Shown piece after piece: positions 8,453 to 14,892 of a stretch of 20,351 nucleotides of DNA; position 1 is the stretch's first letter, and every line of letters starts with the position of its first letter. Location: NCBI GenBank assembly GCA_002437285.1, contig DJOV01000120.1, forward strand, positions 268-20,618, in the 5' to 3' direction. Both the position numbers and the translations under genes were made by a program. This DNA is from Prevotella sp. UBA6429 (GTDB lineage Bacteria; Bacteroidota; Bacteroidia; Bacteroidales; Bacteroidaceae). The notes beneath the pieces were generated by a model. It made no database searches, was not told the DNA's origin, and was given only the letters and a program-made list of their open reading frames with translations.

Positions 8453-9976
8453 ATGACATTCTTAACACTTTTCGTCGTTATTCCCGTCCTGATGTTGCTG
8501 GCCCTTTGGCTTGCCCGCAACGACAGTCAGGTGCGTGGCGTGATGGTGGTTGGCTCCACGGCATTGCTCGCGCTTTCCATCTACCTCGTCTTCGCGTTCG
8601 TTCACGCCCGCGAGACGATGCCCGCCGAACAGAACCCGTTCCTCTTCGGTGCGGCCATACCTTGGTTTGAGCCTCTCAACATTTATTATAGGACTGGTGT
8701 CGATGGCATCTCGGTGGTCATGTTGCTGCTGAGCTCTATCATCGTCTTCACGGGCACCTTCGCCAGCTGGCAGCAGCATCCCATGCAGAAGGAGTATTTC
8801 CTCTGGTTCACCTTGCTGTCTGTCGGTGTGTATGGCTTCTTCATCTCGGTCGACCTGTTCACCATGTTCATGTTCTACGAGGTGGCCCTCATCCCCATGT
8901 ACTTGCTCATTGGCGTCTGGGGTACCGGCCCCAAGGAGTATTCGGCCATGAAGCTGACGCTGATGCTGATGGGCGGTTCCGCTCTCCTCATCATCGGCAT
9001 CCTGGGCATCTACTTCTTCAACGGACAGTATAGCCACACCTACACCATGAGTGTAGTGGAGATTGCGCAGCTCCACGCCATCCCTGCCTTTATCCAGAAG
9101 ATTTTCTTCCCGTTCATCTTCATCGGTTTCGGCATCCTTGGCGCCCTGTTCCCCTTCCACACATGGTCTCCCGATGGTCATGCTTCTGCCCCCACGGCTG
9201 TGTCCATGCTTCACGCCGGTGTGCTGATGAAGCTCGGTGGCTATGGCTGCTTCCGTGTGGCCATGTATCTCTTGCCTGACGCTGCCCAGCAGTTGTCGTG
9301 GATCTTCCTGATCCTCACCACCATCTCTGTGGTCTATGGCGCCCTCTCGGCTTGTGTGCAGACCGACCTGAAGTACATCAACGCTTACTCTTCTGTCTCT
9401 CACTGTGGCATGGTGCTCTTTGCTCTCTGCATGATGACGCAGACCGCTTGCACGGGTGCCATCCTTCAGATGTTGTCTCACGGCTTGATGACGGCTCTCT
9501 TCTTCGCGGTCATCGGCATGATCTATCACCGTGCCGGCACGCGTGACGTGCGCAAGTTGGGCGGTCTGATGAAGGTCGTTCCGTTCCTCGCCGTGGGTTA
9601 CGTCATTGCTGGTCTGGCCAACCTCGGTCTCCCTGGTTTCTCTGGATTTGTGGCTGAGATGAACATCTTCGTGGGTTCGTTCGAGGTCAATGACACATTC
9701 CATCGCACTTGCACCATCATCGCTTGCACCTCTATCGTCATCACTGCTGTCTACATCCTCCGTGTGGTGGGCAAGATCTGCTATCAGAAGGTGGCCAGTG
9801 ACGACCTGCTCAAGTTGACCGATGCCACATGGGATGAGCGTATCGCCGTTGGCGGTCTGATTCTCTGCGTGGCGGGCCTTGGCCTGGCTCCACTGTGGGC
9901 ACAGGACATCATCAACGACGCTGTCGCGCCGATGATCCATCACATCATGGGCACAGGTGTCGTCGCAGGTATGTAA
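8453..9976 (+). CDS. nuoM: Complex I proton-pumping subunit NuoM, helix-7 lysine replaced
   Basis: Antiporter-like subunit of 507 residues and about 14 helices. Conserved residues present are Glu143 in MFYEVALIPMYLLI (helix 5), Lys260 in HAGVLMKLGGYG (helix 8) and Glu402 in GFVAEMNIFVG (helix 12). The helix-7 segment reads GILGALFPFHTWSPDGHASAP: counting back from PFHTW, the position held by the pumping lysine in E. coli NuoM (K-M-P-M-V-P) is Leu229 here. NuoL and NuoN in this same operon keep their helix-7 lysines. The segment also has SPDGH in place of LPDAH. From memory, some Bacteroidota and green-sulfur NuoM sequences share this form, so it may be a lineage trait rather than a defect. 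Confidence 0.95.
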   Translation: MTFLTLFVVIPVLMLLALWLARNDSQVRGVMVVGSTALLALSIYLVFAFVHARETMPAEQNPFLFGAAIPWFEPLNIYYRTGVDGISVVMLLLSSIIVFTGTFASWQQHPMQKEYFLWFTLLSVGVYGFFISVDLFTMFMFYEVALIPMYLLIGVWGTGPKEYSAMKLTLMLMGGSALLIIGILGIYFFNGQYSHTYTMSVVEIAQLHAIPAFIQKIFFPFIFIGFGILGALFPFHTWSPDGHASAPTAVSMLHAGVLMKLGGYGCFRVAMYLLPDAAQQLSWIFLILTTISVVYGALSACVQTDLKYINAYSSVSHCGMVLFALCMMTQTACTGAILQMLSHGLMTALFFAVIGMIYHRAGTRDVRKLGGLMKVVPFLAVGYVIAGLANLGLPGFSGFVAEMNIFVGSFEVNDTFHRTCTIIACTSIVITAVYILRVVGKICYQKVASDDLLKLTDATWDERIAVGGLILCVAGLGLAPLWAQDIINDAVAPMIHHIMGTGVVAGM

Positions 9977-10008
9977 TGTTTCAATTTTAAAATTTGAATT
10001 TGACAATT

Positions 10009-11478
10009 ATGAATGTAGATTATAGTCAGTTTTTAAACATGATCCCGGAGGTGACCCTCATGGCCATCTTGCTGATTGTGTTCATTACAGACCTGTTCAC
10101 GGCTAAGAAGCCCGGCGAGGAGAAGACGCGCGCTTGGTTCAATCCCCTGGTGTGTGTGCTGATGCTCGCCCATATCCTGATCAACATCTTCCCGACGGCC
10201 AGCCTGACGGCGTTTGGTGGAATGTATGCCACCAATGCCAGCGTGGGTGTCATCAAGACCATCCTTGCCTTCAGCGTGCTCATCGTGTGCATCCAGTCGC
10301 GTGAGTGGTTGCAGCGCCCCGACACTGACTTCAAGGAGGGTGAGTTTTATGAGCTGGTCATTGCCACCCTGCTTGGCATGAACATGATGGTGTCGGCCAA
10401 CCACTTCCTGCTCTTCTTCCTGGGCTTGGAGATGGCTTCCGTACCCATGGCTTGCCTGGTGGCTTTCGACAAGTATCGTCACAACTCAGCTGAGGCTGGC
10501 GCCAAGTTCATCTTGACCGCCACGTTCTCCAGTGGCGTCATGCTCTATGGCATCAGTTTCCTTTATGCCGCCACCGGCACACTCTACTTTGACGATGTGA
10601 TGGCCAAGATTTCCGCCACGCCGCTTTGCATCATGGGCATGGTGTTCTTCTTCAGTGGTCTGGGCTTCAAGATTTCCTTGGTCCCCTTCCATTTCTGGAC
10701 AGCTGACACCTACCAGGGCGCTCCGACCACAGTGTCGGGTTACCTGAGTGTCACCTCCAAGGGTGCTGCCGCCTTTGCGCTGTGCGCCATCCTGATGAAG
10801 GTGTTCGCTCCCATCGTGGAGTATTGGCAGGTCATGCTGATGGTGGTCATCGTGCTTTCCATCACGATCGGTAACCTCTTTGCCATCCACCAGAAGAACC
10901 TCAAGCGCTTCATGGCGTTCAGCTCCATCTCGCAGGCCGGCTACATCATGCTGGCTGTGGTGGGCCATTCGGCCATGAGTGTCACCGCTCTCTCCTTCTA
11001 TGTGCTGATTTATGTGGTGGCCAACTTGGCTGTGTTCACCATCATCTCCGCTGTGGAGGAGCACAACGGCGGCGAGGTCAACATGGATGCCTATAATGGA
11101 TTCTACAAGACCAATCCGCGTCTTGCCTTCCTGATGACGCTTGCCTTGTTCTCCTTGGGTGGCATTCCTCCCTTCGCTGGCATGTTCTCGAAGTTCTTTG
11201 TCTTCATGGCCGCAGCCAATGGCGCGGAGGTCACCACGACCATCGGTGCCACCATCTATGCGGTGGTGTTCATCGCCTTGGTCAACACGGTGCTGTCGCT
11301 CTATTACTATCTGCTCATCGTGAAAGCCATGTTCATCCGTGAGAACGAGAACCCGTTGCCCACTTTCAAGAGCCATGCCAACACCAAGCTGGCCCTGGCC
11401 ATCTGCACGCTGGGCGTGGTCGCCTTCGGTGTGTGCAGTTTCGTGTACAACTGGATTCACGCTGCCTCTGTGATGTAA
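10009..11478 (+). CDS. nuoN: Complex I proton-pumping subunit NuoN
   Basis: Third antiporter-like subunit, 489 residues from the ATG at 10009. The frame also has a TTG at 9994, but the ATG gives the more natural start (MNVDYSQFLNMIPEV). Glu141 in FFLGLEMASVPMACL corresponds to the helix-5 glutamate, and Lys221 in GLGFKISLVPFHFWTADTY to the helix-7 lysine. QGAPTTVSGYLSVTSKGAA holds the helix-8 lysine. The gene is the last of the nuo operon; an intrinsic terminator begins 24 bases after its stop. No nuoE, nuoF or nuoG lies before or after it in the window. Confidence 0.95.
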   Translation: MNVDYSQFLNMIPEVTLMAILLIVFITDLFTAKKPGEEKTRAWFNPLVCVLMLAHILINIFPTASLTAFGGMYATNASVGVIKTILAFSVLIVCIQSREWLQRPDTDFKEGEFYELVIATLLGMNMMVSANHFLLFFLGLEMASVPMACLVAFDKYRHNSAEAGAKFILTATFSSGVMLYGISFLYAATGTLYFDDVMAKISATPLCIMGMVFFFSGLGFKISLVPFHFWTADTYQGAPTTVSGYLSVTSKGAAAFALCAILMKVFAPIVEYWQVMLMVVIVLSITIGNLFAIHQKNLKRFMAFSSISQAGYIMLAVVGHSAMSVTALSFYVLIYVVANLAVFTIISAVEEHNGGEVNMDAYNGFYKTNPRLAFLMTLALFSLGGIPPFAGMFSKFFVFMAAANGAEVTTTIGATIYAVVFIALVNTVLSLYYYLLIVKAMFIRENENPLPTFKSHANTKLALAICTLGVVAFGVCSFVYNWIHAASVM

Positions 11479-11502
11479 TCGCAGAAAAGCAATGACAATA
11501 AG

Positions 11503-11540
11503 AAGAGCCGCACGGACCCCATATCCCTGCGGCTCTTTTC
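11503..11540 (+). terminator. Intrinsic terminator of the nuo operon
   Basis: AAGAGCCGCA (11503-11512) pairs with TGCGGCTCTT (11528-11537); a mismatch and three more pairs follow inside, and TTTT closes the 3' side. It lies 24 bases after the nuoN stop and only about 25 bases before the permease start. Confidence 0.85.
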
Positions 11541-11564
11541 ATAGCGACTAACACAACACAATAT

Positions 11565-12878
11565 ATGCATATGAACTCATCCATAGAAAACCTGTACCGT
11601 CTTGACGGCAGGGTGCCCTTGGGCAAGGCGCTGCCCTTCGGCCTTCAGCACGTGCTGGCCATGTTTGTCAGCAACATCACCCCCATCATGATCTTGGCCG
11701 CTGCCATCGGCCTTGACAGTGCCATGAGTGCCACGCTCATACAAAACTGTATGGTCATCGCCGGCATCGGCACACTCGTGCAGCTCTTCCCCGTGTGGCG
11801 CATCGGCTCACGCCTACCCATCGTGATGGGCATCTCGTTCACCTTCCTCTCACTCGCCATCGGCATCGCAGGCAGCTACGGCATGGGCACGCTCATCGGT
11901 GCTGTCATTGCGGGCGGCTTGGTGGAGGGCCTGTTGGGTCTCTTCGTGAAGTATTGGATACGGCTCATCCCTCATGTGGTGTCGGCCACGGTGGTGACGG
12001 CCATCGGCTTCTCGCTGTTGCCCATTGGCGCCAACTCGTTTGCTGGAGGACAGGGCGCGCCCGACTTCGGCAGCCCAGCCAACTGGATTGTGGGCACGGT
12101 CACCCTGCTCGCTTGCCTGCTCTGCCAGGTCTTCGCCAAGGGCTTCCTGCGTTCGCTCTCGGTGCTGGTGGGCCTTGTGGTGGGCTATGTGTTGGCCTGC
12201 TGCATGGGCATGGTCGACTTCAGTGGCCTTACCGGTCTGTCGGTGGTGGCGTTGCCCCGTCTGGTGCCGTTCACGCCCGAGTTCAACCTGGGAGCCATCC
12301 TGTCGGTGGTGGCCGTCTACCTTGTGTCTGCCACGGAGACCATCGGAGACACGTCGGCCCTTTGCAACAGTGCGCTGAAGCGTGACCCCGAGACACGAGA
12401 GATGGGGTCGGCCATCTGCTGCGACGGTTTCGTGAGTTCGGTGTCAGGCCTGTTTGGTTGCACGCCTATCACCTCGTTTAGCCAGAATGTGGGATTGGCC
12501 GCCATGTCGGGCGTGGTCAACCGTTTCACCATCGGCATCGGAGCTCTGGTGATGATCATCGGCGGCGTGTTCCCCGTTATCGGCCATCTGCTCACCACCA
12601 TTCCCCAGGCCGTGTTGGGCGGTTGCACCATCATGATGTTTGGCAGCATCCTCTTTGCCGGCTTCGGCATGATGGCGCGCGCCGGCTTCTCACAGCGCAA
12701 CATGGTCATCGTCAGTCTTTCGCTCAGCGTGGGCTTGGGCTTCACACAGGCCACGGGCATGTTTGCCATCTTCCCGGAGATTGTGCGCACCGTGTTTGCG
12801 GAGAACTGCGTGGCCGTGGTGTTCCTGCTGGCCGTGGTGCTCAACCTTGTCTTGCCCAAGAAGGTGCAGGGCGAGTGA
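11565..12878 (+). CDS. NCS2-family nucleobase (xanthine/purine or uracil) permease
   Basis: Inner-membrane symporter of 437 residues with 12-14 hydrophobic segments, of the nucleobase:cation symporter-2 family that imports xanthine, urate or uracil with protons or sodium. Family hallmarks are the Gln28-His29 pair in LPFGLQHVLAMF, the ATETIGDTSA motif (256-265) with the substrate-contacting Glu, and FGCTPITSFSQNVGLAAMSG (297-316), whose SQNVG form resembles bacterial purine (PbuX-like) members more than UraA. A purine such as xanthine is therefore favoured, as inference. Two ATGs, at 11565 and 11571, could be the start; neither changes the protein much. There is no room for a separate promoter between the nuo terminator and the start, so transcription may depend on read-through. 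Confidence 0.9.
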   Translation: MHMNSSIENLYRLDGRVPLGKALPFGLQHVLAMFVSNITPIMILAAAIGLDSAMSATLIQNCMVIAGIGTLVQLFPVWRIGSRLPIVMGISFTFLSLAIGIAGSYGMGTLIGAVIAGGLVEGLLGLFVKYWIRLIPHVVSATVVTAIGFSLLPIGANSFAGGQGAPDFGSPANWIVGTVTLLACLLCQVFAKGFLRSLSVLVGLVVGYVLACCMGMVDFSGLTGLSVVALPRLVPFTPEFNLGAILSVVAVYLVSATETIGDTSALCNSALKRDPETREMGSAICCDGFVSSVSGLFGCTPITSFSQNVGLAAMSGVVNRFTIGIGALVMIIGGVFPVIGHLLTTIPQAVLGGCTIMMFGSILFAGFGMMARAGFSQRNMVIVSLSLSVGLGFTQATGMFAIFPEIVRTVFAENCVAVVFLLAVVLNLVLPKKVQGE

Positions 12879-12901
12879 CCGGTCCGTTTTGATGAATGAC
12901 A

Positions 12902-12943
12902 AGAAAAGGTGGCAAGCGCAACCCTGCGCTCGCCACCTTTTCT
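12902..12943. terminator. Strong bidirectional terminator between convergent genes
   Basis: AGAAAAGGTGGC (12902-12913) pairs with GCCACCTTTTCT (12932-12943). After one mismatch, AGCGCA (12915-12920) pairs with TGCGCT (12925-12930), leaving a four-base loop. The run of A on one side and T on the other means it can end both the permease transcript and the minus-strand sugar transporter transcript. Confidence 0.85.
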
Positions 12944-12954
12944 CATTGAAGTAA

Positions 12955-13130
12955 CTACAATCTATCTACTTTATTATTATTCTTCTTCTCATCTACCTTG
13001 TTTGTTCTATCTGTCTTATCTATTTTATTTATCTTCTCTATCTTATTGTTCTTCTCTGTCTTATAGTTTTTCTCTGTCTATTATTCTTATCAGTCTACTG
13101 TTTCTCCCCTAATCCCACTTCTCATGTTTT
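12955..13130. repeat. Polypyrimidine tract with degenerate repeats
   Basis: The plus strand is strikingly rich in T and C: I count 24 purines in the 120 bases from 12961 to 13080. Related units appear about three times (13003-13020, 13047-13064 and 13066-13082), sharing the core TCTGTCT. The tract lies beyond the stop of the minus-strand sugar transporter, so its 3' untranslated RNA would be a purine-rich, poorly structured stretch of about 170 nt before the terminator at 12902-12943. The short plus-strand ORF through it encodes only Ser, Leu, Tyr and Phe runs and is not a believable gene. Confidence 0.65.
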
Positions 13131-13151
13131 TGTCGTCTGGGATCATTGGGC

Positions 13152-14624
13152 TTACTTGTTTGCCTGTTCCTTTTTCCACAGTTTCGACATGTCCTCGAGG
13201 CTCTTGCCCTTGGTCTCCGGCACGAGCTTCCAGACAAACAGGGCGGCCACAATGCAGATGATGCCGTAGAGACCATAGGTGAACCAGTGCCCGAAGTTGT
13301 CACCCTCGGTGAGGTGCATGTTGAACATCGGGACAAATGTGGAACTCACGATGAAGTTGAAGATCCACTGGAAGGCCACGGCGATGGCCACGGCGGCTCC
13401 GCGTATGGTGTTGGGGAACAGCTCCGCGATGAGCACCCATGCGATGGGGCCCCATGAGAACATGAAGCTGGCGCTATAGACCATGATGCTGACCATGGTC
13501 ACCGTGTCGAGTGCAGGATTGCCGAAGGTCAACGCCACGCCCAGTGCCCCAATGGCCATGCCGATGGATCCCCAGATGAGGAGCGGCTTGCGCCCGAGTT
13601 TCTCCACGGTGAACACGGCTACCAGTGTGAAGGTGATATTCACCACACCCATGATGACCGTCTGCACCATGGGGTTGGCCATGCCCATGTCCTGGAAGAT
13701 GCGCGGGGCATAGTAGAGCACGGCGTTGATGCCAACCGCCTGCTGGAACACGCTGAGCATGACACCCACAAAGATGCAGAGATAGCCGTAGGAGAAGAGC
13801 TTCTCAGTGTTCACCGTCAGGGTAGCCTTGATGTCGCGCAAGATCTCGTCGGCCATGCGGGTGCCGTTGATGCGTGCGAGAATGTGGCGCGCCTTGTCGT
13901 CCTGTCCCACCATGACCAGGTAGCGGGGTGTCTCCGGTACCAGGCAGATGAGCAATGTGAACAAGCCCGCCGGCACACACTCGCTTCCAAACATGTAGCG
14001 CCAGCCCGTCTCGACCGTCCACTGGCAGTCGGCCCAGTTGGCGATGCGTCCGACAGCATCGTAGAGCGGATTGGCGTGGGAGCCGAGGATGATGAAGTTG
14101 ACAAAATAAACCACCAACTGTCCGAAGATGATGGCAAACTGGTTCCAGCTGACGAGCATGCCCCGGATGTTGCTCGGTGCCACCTCGCCTATGTACATGG
14201 GGCATATGGCCGAGGCCATGCCGACGCCAATGCCGCCCAGCACACGATAAATGTTGAACACCACGAGCAGTTGCCATGTGGCCTGGCCCTGTGGCAGGAT
14301 ATAGGTCTCCGGCTCCATGGATCCCCAAGCGGAGATGAAGAAGCAGACGCCCGCGAAGATGAGCGCGTGCTTGCGGCCGAGGCGACTGGCAAAGACACCC
14401 GACAAGGCACTGCCGATGATGCAACCGATGAGTGCGCTCGACGAAGTGAAGCCGTGCATGAAGTCGGTGTACTCGAAGTCTGCCGCTCCCTTGAAGAACG
14501 CCTGCAAGCCCTTCTCGGCTCCAGAGATGACAGCCGTGTCGTAGCCGAAGAGCAAGCCGCCCAGTACGGCCACCATGACAATCGATATGAGGTAGGCTCG
14601 GCTACCTTTTTCGTTCTGTTCCAT
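13152..14624 (-). CDS. xylE: XylE-like sugar:proton symporter (MFS)
   Basis: Twelve-helix transporter of the sugar porter family, 490 residues against 491 for E. coli XylE, the D-xylose:H+ symporter, which it resembles closely throughout. Visible residues matching the XylE sugar site are Gln169 (NQFAIIFGQL), Gln294-Gln295 and Asn300 (FQQAVGINAVLYYAP), and Trp391 (FSWGPIAWVL). Asp29 in LLFGYDTAVISG is the helix-1 acid used in proton coupling. Sugar porter signatures are RLGRKHAL (81-88), VPETPRYL (229-236), EKLGRKPLL (341-349) and the C-terminal VPETKGKSLEDM. Xylose is the best guess, but related proteins carry glucose, arabinose or galactose. It is a single gene with its own promoter, convergent with the permease. 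Confidence 0.92.
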   Translation of the reverse strand: MEQNEKGSRAYLISIVMVAVLGGLLFGYDTAVISGAEKGLQAFFKGAADFEYTDFMHGFTSSSALIGCIIGSALSGVFASRLGRKHALIFAGVCFFISAWGSMEPETYILPQGQATWQLLVVFNIYRVLGGIGVGMASAICPMYIGEVAPSNIRGMLVSWNQFAIIFGQLVVYFVNFIILGSHANPLYDAVGRIANWADCQWTVETGWRYMFGSECVPAGLFTLLICLVPETPRYLVMVGQDDKARHILARINGTRMADEILRDIKATLTVNTEKLFSYGYLCIFVGVMLSVFQQAVGINAVLYYAPRIFQDMGMANPMVQTVIMGVVNITFTLVAVFTVEKLGRKPLLIWGSIGMAIGALGVALTFGNPALDTVTMVSIMVYSASFMFSWGPIAWVLIAELFPNTIRGAAVAIAVAFQWIFNFIVSSTFVPMFNMHLTEGDNFGHWFTYGLYGIICIVAALFVWKLVPETKGKSLEDMSKLWKKEQANK

Positions 14625-14668
14625 TGATTCTTGGTTTTTAGCTGGTTAGGACAATAGTTTTCGTACAG

Positions 14669-14701
14669 CAAAGGTAGCGACAATGATTGGAAAAAGCGCA
14701 A
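14669..14701 (-). promoter_or_regulatory. Promoter of the XylE-like transporter gene
   Basis: On the minus strand TACCTTTG (14669-14676) matches TAnnTTTG and is identical to the nuo -7 box. A TTG at 14699-14701 is 22 bp upstream. The start codon is at 14624, so the leader would be about 40 nt. Confidence 0.6.
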
Positions 14702-14709
14702 GATGCGCT
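14695..14709. promoter_or_regulatory. Inverted repeat over the -33 element, possible operator
   Basis: AGCGCA, a three-base spacer AGA, then TGCGCT form a perfect 15-base dyad that covers the TTG of the transporter promoter. This position suits a repressor or a sugar-responsive regulator, but no regulator gene is in the window and I do not recognise the site. Confidence 0.35.
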
Positions 14710-14821
14710 GTACAAAAACGCACCATGACACATGAGCCGTCGGCTTTTGAGACATGGAGAACTCTCATGGCAAGCCACGTAGCACCACCGACAGGCAATC
14801 TGTCCATTGGCATGAGCCGCG

Positions 14822-14890
14822 CGCCTGCAAAAAGGGCCGGACCCCTCATCGGGAATCCGACCCTTTCAGTCCGTTTGCCTTGTGCAGGCG
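14822..14890 (-). terminator. Intrinsic terminator of the metalloprotease gene, nested in a second stem
   Basis: On the minus strand AAAGGG, one mismatch and four pairs form a hairpin (14831-14841 with 14856-14866), followed by TTTTT (14829-14833). An outer perfect 8-base inverted repeat, CGCCTGCA (14822-14829) with TGCAGGCG (14883-14890), encloses it and begins two bases after the stop codon. The outer stem overlaps the T run and could compete with or stabilise termination. Confidence 0.75.
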
Positions 14891-14892
14891 TC

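Noticed and set aside
8462..10006. A 514-codon open frame antisense to nuoM
   Set aside because: Same pattern as the frame opposite nuoL: hydrophilic, His/Glu/Asp-rich and domain-free, explained by codon bias of nuoM.
9994..10008. TTG start five codons upstream for nuoN
   Set aside because: The ATG at 10009 gives the natural N-terminus and normal length.
12909..13112. Plus-strand frame of 67 codons across the polypyrimidine tract
   Set aside because: It begins inside a terminator hairpin and encodes only runs of Ser, Leu, Tyr and Phe from T/C-rich DNA.
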